DNA from: Chelativorans xinjiangensis
GTDB taxonomy: Bacteria > Pseudomonadota > Alphaproteobacteria > Rhizobiales > Rhizobiaceae
Length of the DNA: 64,000 bases
Assembly: GCF_009812055.1 (NCBI RefSeq)
Contig: NZ_WQNH01000012.1
Span: 30,245 to 94,244 of the forward strand
Direction: 5' to 3'
Position numbers and translations under genes: made by a program
In this document: one piece after another, positions 27,270-37,393 of the stretch
How the letters are laid out: each line of letters begins with the position of its first letter
Position numbering within the stretch: the stretch's first letter is position 1
The notes under the pieces: generated by a model
Databases searched by the model: none
What the model saw: only the letters and a program-made list of their open reading frames with translations
Told to the model about the DNA's origin: nothing

Positions 27270-28631
27270 CTAGCGGACCCGGGAAGCGATGAACTCCGGA
27301 TAGGCTTCGACGCCGACCTCGCCCACGTCGAGCCCCGTTTGCTCTTCCTCGGGGCTGACTCGCAGGCCCACCGTGGCCTTCAGGATGAACCAGACCACCA
27401 GAGAGGCGACGAAGGTGAACACGCCATAGGCCAGGATGCCGATGAACTGCACGCCGAAGCTCGTATCGCCGTTGGTGATCGGCACCGCCAGCGTGCCCCA
27501 GATGCCGGCAATCAGGTGGACGGGAATGGCGCCGACCACGTCGTCGATCTTGAACTTGTCGAGGAGCGGCACGGTGAAGACCACGATGACGCCGCCGATG
27601 GCGCCGATGACGATGGCCATGAACGGGCTCGGCGTCAGCGGCTCGGCGGTGATCGAAACGAGGCCCGCCAGCGCGCCGTTGAGCACGAAGGTGATGTCGA
27701 CTTTCTTGTAGACGAGTTGGGTGAGGATCAGCGCGGCCACCACACCGCCGGCGGCGGCGAGATTGGTGTTGGCGAAGATGCGGCTGACATCCGACGCGTC
27801 GGCATTGGAGCCGAGCGCCAGCTGGGAGGCGCCGTTGAAGCCGAACCAGCCGAGCCACAGGATGAAGGTGCCGAGCGTGGCAAGCGCCATGTTCGATCCA
27901 GGAATCGGCTGCACCTGACCCTGCGGGCCGTATTTGTCCGCGCGCGCACCGAGCAGGATCGCACCGGCGAGGGCCGCCCAGCCGCCCACCGAGTGCACCA
28001 GCGTCGAGCCGGCGAAATCGGAGAAGCCCATCTCGGACAGCCAACCGCCGCCCCACTGCCAGGAGCCGGCGATGGGATAGATGAAGCCGGTCAGCACGAC
28101 GACGAAGATGAGGAACGGCCACAGCTTGATGCGCTCGGCGAGCGTTCCCGAGACGATCGAGGCGGCCGTGGCGACGAAGACCATTTGGAAGAACCAGTCG
28201 GACGCGACCGCGTAGTCGCCTTCGTTGGCCACCCCGGCATCCGGCCAGCTATAGGGCCAGAACGTGCCGAAATAGCCGTTCACGTCGACATACATCACCG
28301 AGTAGCCCACGACCCAGTACATCAGGCCGGCGATGGAGTAGAGGGCGATGTTCTTCAGAAGCTGCATGGAGACGTTCTTCGAGCGCACCATGCCTGCTTC
28401 CAGCATGGCGAAGCCCGCCGCCATCCACATGACAAGGAAGCCGCCCATGAGGAAAAGAAGCGTGTTGAAGACGAAAGCCGTCTCTCCGGCCACACCGGCC
28501 GCCGCCTCCGCGGCTTCAGCCGCTCCTTCGGCAGCCTCCTGGGCAAATGCCGGCAAGGTTGTGAAGGCAGTGAGCGCGAGTACGCCAAGCCCAACCCCGC
28601 GTCCCGCGAATGTTATTTTCGGAAATCTCAT
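27270..28631 (-). CDS. amtB: ammonium transporter
   Basis: Inner-membrane ammonium channel of 453 residues. A signal peptide-like segment ends TTLPAFAQ and is followed by an Ala/Glu-rich stretch, then eleven hydrophobic segments. The conserved pore residues appear in MLEAGMVRSKN, DFAGSTLVHSVGG (first pore histidine) and VGAIPVHLIAGIWG (second). GGGAGAG precedes ATG 28631. It follows glnK by 29 bases, the standard glnK-amtB operon; AmtB is gated by GlnK. Confidence 0.95.
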   Translation of the reverse strand: MRFPKITFAGRGVGLGVLALTAFTTLPAFAQEAAEGAAEAAEAAAGVAGETAFVFNTLLFLMGGFLVMWMAAGFAMLEAGMVRSKNVSMQLLKNIALYSIAGLMYWVVGYSVMYVDVNGYFGTFWPYSWPDAGVANEGDYAVASDWFFQMVFVATAASIVSGTLAERIKLWPFLIFVVVLTGFIYPIAGSWQWGGGWLSEMGFSDFAGSTLVHSVGGWAALAGAILLGARADKYGPQGQVQPIPGSNMALATLGTFILWLGWFGFNGASQLALGSNADASDVSRIFANTNLAAAGGVVAALILTQLVYKKVDITFVLNGALAGLVSITAEPLTPSPFMAIVIGAIGGVIVVFTVPLLDKFKIDDVVGAIPVHLIAGIWGTLAVPITNGDTSFGVQFIGILAYGVFTFVASLVVWFILKATVGLRVSPEEEQTGLDVGEVGVEAYPEFIASRVR

Positions 28632-28660
28632 TTTACTCTCCCTGAAAAGGCCGGAGTCGC

Positions 28661-28999
28661 TCACAGCGCGTCGGCGTCGGTCTCGCCGGTGCGGATGCGC
28701 ACGGCTTTCTCGATGTTGTGGACGAAGATCTTGCCGTCGCCGATCTGGCCGGTCTTGGCGGCGGTCGTGATGGCATCGACGGCCTTGTCGGCCGTATCGT
28801 CGTCCACCGCCACTTCCACCTTGACCTTCGGCAGGAAGCTCACCGCATATTCGGCGCCGCGATAGATTTCCGTGTGCCCCTTTTGCCGCCCGTAGCCCTT
28901 AACCTCGGTGACGGTCAGCCCCTGAATGCCAAGCTCGGTCAGCGCTTCACGCACCGCCTCCAGCTTGAACGGCTTTATGATTGCCATGACGAGTTTCAT
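28661..28999 (-). CDS. glnK: PII nitrogen regulatory protein GlnK
   Basis: 112-residue PII protein signalling nitrogen and 2-oxoglutarate status. The T-loop GHTEIYRGAEY places the uridylylation site at Tyr51. The B-loop TAAKTGQIGDGKIFV binds ATP. The start MKLVMAIIKPFKL is canonical. First gene of a glnK-amtB operon with a sigma-54-like promoter about 90 bases upstream. The linkage to amtB, not glnA, supports glnK over glnB. Confidence 0.95.
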   Translation of the reverse strand: MKLVMAIIKPFKLEAVREALTELGIQGLTVTEVKGYGRQKGHTEIYRGAEYAVSFLPKVKVEVAVDDDTADKAVDAITTAAKTGQIGDGKIFVHNIEKAVRIRTGETDADAL

Positions 29000-29086
29000 C
29001 AGGTTTCACCCCTGCCTCTGCGGATAGACCGCGTTGCATGTGCCGCCGACGCACCGAAAGGCGCAGCCGGCAGTGGCAAAGGCGAA

Positions 29087-29102
29087 TCAAGTGCCGTGCC
29101 AA
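29087..29102 (-). promoter_or_regulatory. sigma-54-like promoter of glnK-amtB
   Basis: The reverse strand reads TTGGCACGGCACTTGA: a perfect -24 block (TGGCACG) and, ten bases after its GG, a -12 block TTGA where TTGC is expected. Its position 88 bases before glnK fits nitrogen control by NtrC, as known in other proteobacteria. The -12 mismatch lowers confidence. No clear NtrC site was found. Confidence 0.5.
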
Positions 29103-29220
29103 TTGCATGACATCGCACTCAAGCTTCTTTAATCGTTGAGGAAAATCGGTCGAGAAAGAAGCGGCAGATGGTCTGCTTTCAAAGGGGAAGGGTAAAAACT
29201 AGGCAAAATTTCAGAATTGC

Positions 29221-30087
29221 CTATTTTTTGCGCAGACGGACCAGTCCCTCTTGGGCAACGGAAGCGACAAGCATGCCGTCGCGCGAGTAGATGCTGCCGC
29301 GCGAAAACCCCCTGGCGCCACCTGAAGAGGGGCTGTCCTGGGTGTAGAGCAGCCAATCGTCGAGCGGATGCGGCCGGTGGAACCACATAGCGTGATCGAG
29401 GCTGGCCATCTGCAGCTCGGGGTCGAAGACAGAACGTCCGTGAGCGAAGGTGGAGGTGTCGAGCAACGTCATATCGGAGAGATAGGCGAGCACCGCCGCC
29501 TGGATGGCGCGGTCCTCGGGCACGGGGCCCGTCGCCCGCAGCCACACATCCTGGAAAGGCGGCAGCTTATCGTGCGTCGTGTAGTGCTCGATATGGACGG
29601 GGCGGATCTCCACCGGGCGCTCGCGCTCCCAATAGCGGCGGATATTCTCCGGCACCCGATCACCGAAGGTCGAGAGAAACGCCCGTTGCGGGCGCAGCGT
29701 CTCGGGTGCGGGAACCTCCCCCGGCATCGGCAGCTGATGCTCCAGCCCCACCTCGTCAACCTGGAAGGAAGCGGCGAGGGAAAAGATGGCATGGCCGTGC
29801 TGGATGGCGACGACGCGCCTTGTGGCGAAGCTGCCTCCATCGCGGATCCGGTCCACTTCGTATATGATGGGCACTGCCGGGTCCCCCGGACGCATGAAAT
29901 AGCAATGCAGGGAGTGCACGTGGCGGTTCTCGGTCACGGTGCGTTGCGCGGCGACCAGTGCTTGGCCGATCACCTGCCCGCCGAATACGCGCTGCCAACC
30001 CACCTGCGGGCTGCGACCGCGAAACAGGTTGTGTTCGAGCGCCTCGAGATTAAGTATGTCGAGGAGCGCCTGCATGGCTGACGACAT
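29221..30087 (-). CDS. tesB: acyl-CoA thioesterase II
   Basis: Double hot-dog thioesterase of 288 residues hydrolysing medium- and long-chain acyl-CoAs. Hot-dog 1 has NLFRGRSPQVGWQRVFGGQVIGQAL. Hot-dog 2 carries the active-site aspartate region SLDHAMWFHRP, and HSLHCYFMRPGD is present. ATG 30087 was chosen for AGAGGGG upstream and family N-termini; the frame stays open 111 bases further. Divergent from ubiH. Confidence 0.92.
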   Translation of the reverse strand: MSSAMQALLDILNLEALEHNLFRGRSPQVGWQRVFGGQVIGQALVAAQRTVTENRHVHSLHCYFMRPGDPAVPIIYEVDRIRDGGSFATRRVVAIQHGHAIFSLAASFQVDEVGLEHQLPMPGEVPAPETLRPQRAFLSTFGDRVPENIRRYWERERPVEIRPVHIEHYTTHDKLPPFQDVWLRATGPVPEDRAIQAAVLAYLSDMTLLDTSTFAHGRSVFDPELQMASLDHAMWFHRPHPLDDWLLYTQDSPSSGGARGFSRGSIYSRDGMLVASVAQEGLVRLRKK

Positions 30088-30181
30088 GTGGACTGGACCC
30101 CTCTGGTAGCGTTGCGGTAGCGGTGACAAACCGAAGGGCGAGGCGCAAGTCAAGGCAGCAATGTACCACGGAGGAAAACCC

Positions 30182-31429
30182 ATGGCCGGCAAAAACAAGG
30201 GCGAGCGCTTCTCCGACCGCCTCGATGTGGTGATTGCAGGTGCCGGCTATGTGGGACTGGCTATCGCCGTTTCGCTCGTCCAGGCACGGCCGGGCTTGAA
30301 GGTACTGGTCGTCGATGCCGCGCCAGAGGGCGTTTGGCAGCGCGACGGCCGTGCCTCGGCCATAGCGGCGGCGGCGGCGCGCATGCTGCGCCAGCTCGGC
30401 TGCTGGGATGAGATCGCGCCGGAAGCCCAGCCGATCCTCGATATGGTCATCACCGATTCGCGCACTTCCGATCCGGTGCGCCCGGTCTTCCTGACCTTCG
30501 GCGGCGAGGCCGCGCCCGGTGAACCCTTCGCTCATATGGTCATGAACCGCGATCTTACCGGTGCGCTGCGCCGACGCGCCGGTGAGTTGGGGGTCGACAT
30601 CCTGCAGGGTGTGGCGGTCGAGGGCTTTGAGATGGAGCCGTCCGAAATCGTCATCCGCCTCGGGGACGGCGCCGGCCTGCGCACGCGCCTGCTGGTCGCC
30701 GCCGACGGAGTGAAGTCGCGCCTGCGCAACATGGCCGGCATCCGCACGCTGAACTGGGAATACGGCCAGTCGGGCATCGTCTGCACCGTTGCGCACGAGC
30801 GTCCGCACGAGGGCCGGGCGGAAGAGCATTTCCTGCCCGCCGGCCCCTTTGCCACGCTGCCGCTCAAGGGCAACCGCTCCTCCATCGTGTGGACCGAGCG
30901 CACGGAGGATGCCGAGCGGCTGGTGGCCGAGGACGATCTCGTCTTCGAGCATGAACTCGAGCAGCGCTTCGGCCTCAAGCTCGGTGAGATCCGGGTCGAG
31001 GGGCAGCGCCGCGCATGGCCTTTGGGCCTGACGCTGGCGCGCGACTTCGTGCGCCCACGCTTTGCGCTCGCCGGCGATGCCGCCCACGGCATCCACCCCA
31101 TTGCCGGCCAGGGCCTCAATCTCGGCTTCAGAGACGCCGCCGCGCTTGCGCAGGTGGTGGTGGAAGCGGACAGGCTGGGTGAGGATATCGGGGCGCTCGA
31201 CGTGCTGCAGCGATACGAGCGCTGGCGCCGCTTCGATACGGTGCAGATGGGGGTGACGACGGACGTGCTGAACCGCCTTTTCTCCAACGATATCGCGCCG
31301 CTCAGGGCGGTGCGCGACATCGGTCTGGGTCTGGTGGACCGCATGCCCGGCATGAAGAGCTTTTTCGTCCGCCAGGCCTCCGGCCTGTCCGGTTCCGCGC
31401 CGCGCCTGCTCCAGGGCGAGGCAATCTGA
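30182..31429 (+). CDS. FAD-dependent ubiquinone hydroxylase (UbiH/UbiF/COQ6 family)
   Basis: Flavin monooxygenase of 415 residues acting in ubiquinone ring hydroxylation. The N-terminal dinucleotide motif GAGYVG is at 20-25, and FAD motif 2 GDAAHGIHPIAGQGLNLGFRD begins near 297. Which ring carbon it oxidises cannot be told, since alphaproteobacterial UbiH/UbiL/UbiM specificities vary. CGGAGG precedes ATG 30182. Followed 23 bases later by the OsmC gene. Confidence 0.9.
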   Translation: MAGKNKGERFSDRLDVVIAGAGYVGLAIAVSLVQARPGLKVLVVDAAPEGVWQRDGRASAIAAAAARMLRQLGCWDEIAPEAQPILDMVITDSRTSDPVRPVFLTFGGEAAPGEPFAHMVMNRDLTGALRRRAGELGVDILQGVAVEGFEMEPSEIVIRLGDGAGLRTRLLVAADGVKSRLRNMAGIRTLNWEYGQSGIVCTVAHERPHEGRAEEHFLPAGPFATLPLKGNRSSIVWTERTEDAERLVAEDDLVFEHELEQRFGLKLGEIRVEGQRRAWPLGLTLARDFVRPRFALAGDAAHGIHPIAGQGLNLGFRDAAALAQVVVEADRLGEDIGALDVLQRYERWRRFDTVQMGVTTDVLNRLFSNDIAPLRAVRDIGLGLVDRMPGMKSFFVRQASGLSGSAPRLLQGEAI

Positions 31430-31452
31430 GCGCAAACACAAGGAGACGAAGG

Positions 31453-31890
31453 ATGAAGCGTCACGCGAATGCCATCTGGAAGGGATCGCTTACCGGAGGC
31501 TCCGGCAGGCTCGACACCCAGAGCCAAGCCATCGGCGACCTGCCGATCAGCTTCAAGGCCCGCTTTGAGGACGAGACCGGAAACGCCGGCACCAACCCGG
31601 AGGAGCTGATCGCTGCGGCACACGCGAGCTGCATCGCCATGCAGCTCGCTCATCTTCTGGCCGAGAACGGCACGCCTCCCGAGACGCTTTATTCCAAGGC
31701 CGAGGTCGACCTGCAGCCGGCCGAAGGCGGCGGCTTCGAGATCCGCTCGAGCGCCATCACGATGATCGGCAAAGTGCCGGGGATGGAGGAAGACAAGTTC
31801 AAGGAGATCGCCGCCAAGGCGAAGGAAATCTGCCCGGTATCCAAAGCGCTTGGGGCCATCGAGATCACCCTTGAGGCGAAGTTTGCCTAA
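31453..31890 (+). CDS. OsmC-family organic hydroperoxide reductase
   Basis: 145-residue thiol peroxidase. The redox cysteines are present: Cys60 in AAAHASCIAMQ and Cys127 in AKEICPVSKAL, the OsmC pattern. It probably detoxifies organic or fatty-acid hydroperoxides in the cytoplasm. AAGGAGACGAAGG precedes ATG 31453, and the gene is likely co-transcribed with the flavin hydroxylase upstream. Confidence 0.92.
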   Translation: MKRHANAIWKGSLTGGSGRLDTQSQAIGDLPISFKARFEDETGNAGTNPEELIAAAHASCIAMQLAHLLAENGTPPETLYSKAEVDLQPAEGGGFEIRSSAITMIGKVPGMEEDKFKEIAAKAKEICPVSKALGAIEITLEAKFA

Positions 31891-32029
31891 GCTCGGCACC
31901 TGGCGACAGTTTTGCGATGGTTTCTTGCCGCGAGCGCAATGGTCGGTCGCGGCAAGGCTTTATTTCGCAACCAAAAATCCGCCGACAGGCCTACATTTAT
32001 ATGCAGATGAGTCGTTCCGGAGGAATGCC

Positions 32030-33151
32030 ATGCTGCACGTTCGCGAACCGAGGACGCTAAAGAAGCCCGCCGGCAAGTCCACCCTGACCATCGCCGACGT
32101 CACAGCGGATGCCGCCCTCCTTCCCGCATACGACAGTCACGAGCGCATCTGGCTTGGCCGTGACGATGAAAGCGGGCTTACCGCCATCGTTGCCATCCAC
32201 AATACCGTGCTGGGCCCGGCGCTCGGCGGCACACGTGTCTGGCCGCACGAAAGCTTCGAGGCCGGGCTCACGGACGCGCTGCGCTTGTCGCGCGGCATGA
32301 CCTACAAATCCGCCATCGCCGGCACGCCCTTCGGCGGCGGCAAGGCGGTCATCATTGCCGATCCCAAGACGGAGAAAACACCGTCGCTGCTGTCATCCTA
32401 TGCCGACATGCTGGCGGCGCTCGAGGGCCAGTTCTTCACGGCCGAAGATGTCGGCCTCACGCTGGCGGATGCAGATTTCCTGCGTACGCGCGCGCCGAAC
32501 GTGGTCGGCACCAAGAGCGGCAGCGGCAATCCTTCGCCGGTGACGGCGTATGGCGTCTTTCTCGGCATCAAGGCGGCGCTCAGGCATCGCCGGGGCACCG
32601 AGAGCCTGAAGGGTGTGGGCATCGCCGTGCAGGGCCTCGGCTCCGTCGGCTGGTCGCTGTGCGAAAATCTGCATGAAGAGAGCGCCGCCCTGACCGTGAC
32701 CGATATCGACACAGCGCGCATCGAAGAGGCGAAGAAAGCGTTCGGCGCGAAGGGGCTGGCGCCCGACACCATCCTCTCCGCCGAAGCGGATATCTTTGCG
32801 CCCTGTGCACTGGGCGGCGTGATCTCGCGCGAGACGATCCCTTCGCTGAGGGCCGAGATCGTCGCCGGCTCGGCCAACAACCAGCTTGCCCGGCACGAGG
32901 ACGCCCGGCTCTTGATGGAAAGCGGCATCCTCTACGCCCCGGATTACGTCATCAATGCGGGTGGTCTCATCAACGTAGCCGCCGAGCTGGCGCCCGGTGG
33001 CTACAATCGTGCCGCGGCGATGGCCAAGGTTGCGCAGATCCCGAAAACGCTGAGTGATATCTTCACCCGCGCAGAAGTGCAGGGACGGCCGACCAACGAT
33101 GTCGCCGCCGAGATTGCCATGGAGCGTATAAGAACCGCCGCCGCAGCATAG
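32030..33151 (+). CDS. Glu/Leu/Phe/Val dehydrogenase (leucine dehydrogenase-like)
   Basis: NAD-dependent amino-acid dehydrogenase of 373 residues. The N-terminal substrate domain has LGGTRVWPH, MTYKSAIAGTPFGGGKAVI with the two conserved lysines, and AEDVGLTLADADFL. The C-terminal Rossmann domain has VQGLGSVGWSLCENL. Overall closer to leucine/valine than to glutamate dehydrogenases in length and motifs. CGGAGG precedes ATG 32030. It ends two bases from the convergent DUF302 gene. Confidence 0.87.
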   Translation: MLHVREPRTLKKPAGKSTLTIADVTADAALLPAYDSHERIWLGRDDESGLTAIVAIHNTVLGPALGGTRVWPHESFEAGLTDALRLSRGMTYKSAIAGTPFGGGKAVIIADPKTEKTPSLLSSYADMLAALEGQFFTAEDVGLTLADADFLRTRAPNVVGTKSGSGNPSPVTAYGVFLGIKAALRHRRGTESLKGVGIAVQGLGSVGWSLCENLHEESAALTVTDIDTARIEEAKKAFGAKGLAPDTILSAEADIFAPCALGGVISRETIPSLRAEIVAGSANNQLARHEDARLLMESGILYAPDYVINAGGLINVAAELAPGGYNRAAAMAKVAQIPKTLSDIFTRAEVQGRPTNDVAAEIAMERIRTAAAA

Positions 33152-33153
33152 CC

Positions 33154-33603
33154 CTACTCCGCCTGGACAGCCTTTCCGGTGATGGTGTCGAGCGCCTTCG
33201 CCATAGCGTCCAGCGCCTCATCGGCGCCGGAGATGTCGTAGCGCTCCTGCAACGCTTCGGGCGAGAGATAGCCGACGCGCGTCTGCCCGTCGTCCTCCCA
33301 TACGAGCACGCGGATGGGCAGATCGAACGCAGCTTCCGGCGCGGCCTGCATGATGGGCGTGCCGACTTGAGGGTTGCCGAAGATCAGGACAGTGGCCGGT
33401 GCGAGCTCCAGTCCGGCGCTCTCGGCATTGGCCTGGTGATCGATACGGGCGTCCAGCGTTGCAGGGCTGTTGCCGATGACGGTTTCAAGACGATCGGCGG
33501 TGGTGCTCACGTCGTGCGGGCTGTCCAGCACGACCCACCCCTCGGCAGCTTGGGCGACAGCGACACCGGCCACGAGGGCCGTGGCGGCAAGTATGGTTCG
33601 CAT
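33154..33603 (-). CDS. DUF302 domain secreted protein
   Basis: 149 residues with a signal peptide (MRTILAATALVAGVAVAQA) and a DUF302 domain: DVSTTADRLETVI near the N-terminus, TVLIFGNPQVGTPIMQ in the middle and LPIRVLVWEDDGQTRVGY. DUF302 proteins form a small alpha-beta fold of unknown function, often periplasmic. It stands alone next to the periplasmic msrA. Confidence 0.85.
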   Translation of the reverse strand: MRTILAATALVAGVAVAQAAEGWVVLDSPHDVSTTADRLETVIGNSPATLDARIDHQANAESAGLELAPATVLIFGNPQVGTPIMQAAPEAAFDLPIRVLVWEDDGQTRVGYLSPEALQERYDISGADEALDAMAKALDTITGKAVQAE

Positions 33604-33652
33604 GCGAATCTCCCTCGGTCATCACACGCCCCCCTTTGGCCCATACCGTAAC

Positions 33653-34288
33653 CTACTTTGCGATACCGCGTAGCGCGGTCTCTCCCCATACCTCTTGCAG
33701 GCGCCGGTCGCGCCCGCAGCCTTCGCGGTAGCCGTTGTAGGCGTTCGCCTTGGTGACGAAGCCGAAGCGCGTGAGGACGCGCTCATCGCTTCGGTAATAG
33801 TTTTGGTGGTAGTCCTCGGCGGGCCAGAAGGTCGGCACGGGCTCGATCGGTGTCGCCACAGGCTGACCCAGTTCGGCCTCCGCCGCTTGCTTGGCTTCCT
33901 CCGCCGCCTTTTTCTGCGCATCGTCGAGCACGTAGATCGCCGTGGTGTAGCCGTGACCGCGGTCGCAGAACTGGCCTCCGGCGTCGGTGGGATCGACGGA
34001 GTGGAAGAAAGCATCCAGGAGATACTCGTAGTTTACCTGGCTGTCGTCATACTCGATTTCCACCGCCTCGCGATGGCCGCCCGATTCGTAATTGCGGTAG
34101 CTGGGATTTTCCGTCTTGCCACCGGTATAGCCGGAGACGGTGGAGAGCACTCCCTGAACCTTGTCGAAGTCCGCTTCAACGCACCAGAAGCAGCCACCGG
34201 CGAAGATGGCTGTCTTCGTTTCCGCCGTGGCGGGGCTGGCCAGGGACGCAGCGAGGAAAAGCGCGGCCGCAGCGGCAGTTCGGATCAT
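33653..34288 (-). CDS. msrA: peptide-methionine (S)-S-oxide reductase, exported
   Basis: Repairs oxidised methionine. 211 residues with an N-terminal signal peptide (MIRTAAAAALFLAASLASPATA), so the enzyme should act in the periplasm. The catalytic GGCFWC puts the nucleophile at Cys33. YTGGKTENPSYRNYESGGHREAVEI is classic MsrA. C-terminal cysteine for resolving: REGCGRD. No MsrB partner in the window. GGGGAGA supports ATG 34288. Confidence 0.94.
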   Translation of the reverse strand: MIRTAAAAALFLAASLASPATAETKTAIFAGGCFWCVEADFDKVQGVLSTVSGYTGGKTENPSYRNYESGGHREAVEIEYDDSQVNYEYLLDAFFHSVDPTDAGGQFCDRGHGYTTAIYVLDDAQKKAAEEAKQAAEAELGQPVATPIEPVPTFWPAEDYHQNYYRSDERVLTRFGFVTKANAYNGYREGCGRDRRLQEVWGETALRGIAK

Positions 34289-34376
34289 GACAGGTCTCCC
34301 CTTTTTCAGGGCGAGACGTACTCCACCGGGCGGCGATTGCAAATTCAATCCGCTACACGCTTGCGTGAGCAGCAAG

Positions 34377-35156
34377 TCAGACCCGCCGCTCCACCATCAT
34401 CCGCTTGATCTCGGCAATCGCCTTGGCCGGGTTCAGCCCCTTCGGGCAGGCCTGCGTGCAGTTCATGATGGTGTGGCAGCGGTAGAGCCGGAAGGGGTCT
34501 TCCAGATTGTCGAGCCGCTCGCCGGTGGCCTCGTCGCGCGAATCGATGAGCCAGCGGTAGGCTTGCAGCAGCACCGCCGGACCCAGATAGCGCTCGCCGT
34601 TCCACCAGTAGCTGGGACAAGAGGTCTGGCAGCAGAAGCACAGGATGCACTCGTAGAGCCCGTCGAGCTTGGCCCGGTCCTCGTGGCTTTGAAGCCATTC
34701 CTTGGCCGGTTCCGGCGTCACCGTCTGCAGCCACGGCTCGATGGAGGAAAGCTGGGCGTAGGGCACGGAGAGGTCCGGCACCAGATCCTTCACGACTGCC
34801 ATGTGTGGCAGCGGGTAGACTTTCACCGCGGCCTTGATCTCGTCCATGCCCTTGGTGCAGGCGAGCGTGTTGGCGCCGTCGATGTTCATCGCGCACGACC
34901 CGCAGATGCCCTCGCGGCAGGAGCGGCGGAAGGTGATCGTCGGATCGATCTTGTTCTTGATCCAGATGAGCGCGTCGAGCACCATCGGCCCGCAGTCGTC
35001 CATGTCGACATAGTAGGTGTCGACGCGCGGGTTTTCGGTATCATCCGGCGACCAGCGGTAGACCCGATACTCTCGCAGATTGGTTGCGCCTTCGGGCTTC
35101 GGCCAGACCTTGCCCTCTTTGACCTTGGAGTTCTTGGGAAGGGTGATTTCAACCAT
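34377..35156 (-). CDS. sdhB: succinate dehydrogenase iron-sulfur subunit
   Basis: Complex II electron-transfer subunit of 259 residues. The 2Fe-2S cluster ligands lie in CREGICGSC...C, and the 4Fe-4S and 3Fe-4S ligands in [12 protein letters not shown] and [14 protein letters not shown]. It passes electrons from SdhA to ubiquinone at SdhC/D. Last gene of sdhCDAB, 12 bases after sdhA. msrA follows after 88 bases on the same strand. Confidence 0.97.
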   Translation of the reverse strand: MVEITLPKNSKVKEGKVWPKPEGATNLREYRVYRWSPDDTENPRVDTYYVDMDDCGPMVLDALIWIKNKIDPTITFRRSCREGICGSCAMNIDGANTLACTKGMDEIKAAVKVYPLPHMAVVKDLVPDLSVPYAQLSSIEPWLQTVTPEPAKEWLQSHEDRAKLDGLYECILCFCCQTSCPSYWWNGERYLGPAVLLQAYRWLIDSRDEATGERLDNLEDPFRLYRCHTIMNCTQACPKGLNPAKAIAEIKRMMVERRV

Positions 35157-35168
35157 GTTTTCCTCGGG

Positions 35169-37001
35169 TCAGTAAACCCGCGCCTTGGGCGCGATTTTCG
35201 CTGGGTCGATGCCGCCGTTCTCCGGTTTCAGCATCGGCTCGGTGTGGACCGGGCGGTAGTCGAGGCTGACCTTGCCGGCCTCGTCCACCCAGGAAAGCGT
35301 GTGCTTGCGCCAGTTTTTGTCGTCGCGCTCGGAAAAATCCTCGCGGGCGTGGGCGCCGCGGCTTTCTTTGCGCGCCTCGGCCGAATAGACCGTTGTGACG
35401 GCGTTCGCCATCAGGTTTTCGAGCTCAAGCGTTTCCATCAGGTCGGAGTTCCAGATCATCGAGCGGTCGTGGACCTTGATGTCCGAAAGCTCCTCCCACA
35501 CGGCAGAGATGCGCTTGCAGCCCTGCTCCAGCGTCTCTTGCGTGCGGAAGACGGCGGCTTCCTCCTGCATGGCGCGCTGCATCTTCTCGCGAAGTGCTGC
35601 CGTCGGCGTGCCGCCGTTGGCATGGCGCAGCCTGTCGAAGCGGTCCATGATCTTATCGCAGGCGGTATCGTTGACCGGCGGGACCTTCGAATCTCGGTCG
35701 ACCACCTTGCCGGCACGGATGGCGGCCGCACGACCGAAGACGACGAGGTCTATGAGTGAGTTGGAGCCGAGCCGGTTGGCGCCGTGCACGGAGGCACACG
35801 CCGCCTCGCCGACGGCCATCAGGCCGGGGGCGACAGCGTCCGGGTCGTCCTTGGTCGGGTTCAGCACCTCGCCCCAATAGTTGGTGGGGATGCCGCCCAT
35901 ATTGTAGTGCACGGTCGGCAGCACGGGGATGGGCTCGCGGGTGACGTCGACGCCGGCGAAGATGCGCGCCGATTCGGCGATGCCGGGCAGGCGCTCATGG
36001 ATCACCGCCGGGTCGAGATGGTCGAGATGCAGGAAGATGTGGTCTTTCTCCTTGCCCACGCCCCGGCCTTCGCGGATCTCCACCGTCATGCAGCGCGAGA
36101 CGACGTCGCGGGAGGCCAGATCCTTGGCGGACGGGGCATAGCGCTCCATGAAGCGCTCGCCCTCGGAGTTGACGAGGTATCCACCTTCGCCGCGCACACC
36201 CTCGGTGATGAGGCAGCCGGCCCCGTAGATGCCCGTCGGGTGGAACTGCACGAACTCCATGTCCTGCAGCGGCAGGCCAGCGCGGGCTATCATGGCGTTG
36301 CCGTCGCCCGTGCAGGTGTGCGCGGAGGTGCAGGAAAAATAGGTGCGCCCGTAGCCGCCGGTGGCCAGTACCACCATCTTGGCGGCAAAACGGTGGATGG
36401 TGCCGTCCTCGAGATTCCAGGCGACCACGCCGGTGCAGGCGCCGTCCGTCATGATGAGGTCGAGCGCGAAATACTCGACGAAGAACTGCGCATGGTTCTT
36501 CACCGACTGGCCGTAGAGGGTGTGGAGGATCGCGTGGCCGGTGCGGTCGGCGGCGGCACAGGTTCGCTGCACGGGCGGGCCGTCGCCGAAGTTCTGCATG
36601 TGGCCGCCGAAGGGGCGCTGGTAGATCTTGCCTTCCTCGGTGCGAGAGAAGGGCACACCGTAATGCTCCAGCTCGTAGACGGCGGCGGGAGCTTCGCGCG
36701 CAAGATATTCCATGGCGTCGACGTCGCCCAGCCAGTCGGAACCCTTCACCGTGTCGTAGAGGTGCCACTGCCAGTGGTCCGGCCCCATGTTCTTGAGCGA
36801 GGCGGCGATGCCGCCCTGGGCTGCGACCGTGTGCGAGCGGGTGGGGAAGACCTTGGTGATGCAGGCGGTCTTCAGGCCCTGCTCGGCCATGCCCAGTGTG
36901 GCGCGCAAGCCGGCGCCGCCGGCACCCACCACCACCACGTCGAAGGCGTGGTCGACAAACTCGTAGGCCGCGCCGGCCTTCTTCTCAGTTGCTTCAGCCA
37001 T
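35169..37001 (-). CDS. sdhA: succinate dehydrogenase flavoprotein subunit
   Basis: Catalytic subunit of complex II, 610 residues. FAD-binding GAGGAG at 26-31, and the covalent-flavin histidine in SHTVAAQGG is His57. The active-site region has [21 protein letters not shown] and the arginine in [14 protein letters not shown]. Seven bases separate it from sdhD. The assembly factor family DUF1674 (SdhAF4-like) is encoded elsewhere in this window at 55264. Confidence 0.98.
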   Translation of the reverse strand: MAEATEKKAGAAYEFVDHAFDVVVVGAGGAGLRATLGMAEQGLKTACITKVFPTRSHTVAAQGGIAASLKNMGPDHWQWHLYDTVKGSDWLGDVDAMEYLAREAPAAVYELEHYGVPFSRTEEGKIYQRPFGGHMQNFGDGPPVQRTCAAADRTGHAILHTLYGQSVKNHAQFFVEYFALDLIMTDGACTGVVAWNLEDGTIHRFAAKMVVLATGGYGRTYFSCTSAHTCTGDGNAMIARAGLPLQDMEFVQFHPTGIYGAGCLITEGVRGEGGYLVNSEGERFMERYAPSAKDLASRDVVSRCMTVEIREGRGVGKEKDHIFLHLDHLDPAVIHERLPGIAESARIFAGVDVTREPIPVLPTVHYNMGGIPTNYWGEVLNPTKDDPDAVAPGLMAVGEAACASVHGANRLGSNSLIDLVVFGRAAAIRAGKVVDRDSKVPPVNDTACDKIMDRFDRLRHANGGTPTAALREKMQRAMQEEAAVFRTQETLEQGCKRISAVWEELSDIKVHDRSMIWNSDLMETLELENLMANAVTTVYSAEARKESRGAHAREDFSERDDKNWRKHTLSWVDEAGKVSLDYRPVHTEPMLKPENGGIDPAKIAPKARVY

Positions 37002-37008
37002 ATGGGGT

Positions 37009-37392
37009 TCAGGCTCCGAAGGCGATTTTCAGGAGGGCGTAGAGCGCCGCAGCGCCAACGATGAGGGGGAAGAAGGTGTTGAGCACGATAAGGACGATCT
37101 TCGCGCCCTCGCCGTGCACGTAATCCTCGATGACGACCTGCATGCCGAGCCGCATGTGATAGAGCACCGAGAGCAGGGCGAAGGCGATGATGATCGCCAC
37201 CGCCGGCTGGGCGAGTGCGGCGCGCACTTCTTCGTAGGGCGCGCCGTTGTAGGCGATCACGAAGCCGATGAAGAAGAGGATGAGCGGCAGGTTGGCGATC
37301 GCCGTCAGGCGCTGGCGCCAGAAATGATCCGTACCTTCCTTGGCCGAGCCGAGGCCGCGGACGCGGTTCAAGGGTGTGCGCATATCGGCCAT
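37009..37392 (-). CDS. sdhD: succinate dehydrogenase membrane anchor subunit
   Basis: 127-residue hydrophobic subunit with three transmembrane helices. The heme/quinone region reads [17 protein letters not shown], the conserved histidine-containing helix of SdhD. ATG 37392 is preferred; ATG 37383 is possible. It starts one base after the sdhC stop, indicating translational coupling. Confidence 0.94.
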   Translation of the reverse strand: MADMRTPLNRVRGLGSAKEGTDHFWRQRLTAIANLPLILFFIGFVIAYNGAPYEEVRAALAQPAVAIIIAFALLSVLYHMRLGMQVVIEDYVHGEGAKIVLIVLNTFFPLIVGAAALYALLKIAFGA

Positions 37393-37393
37393 C

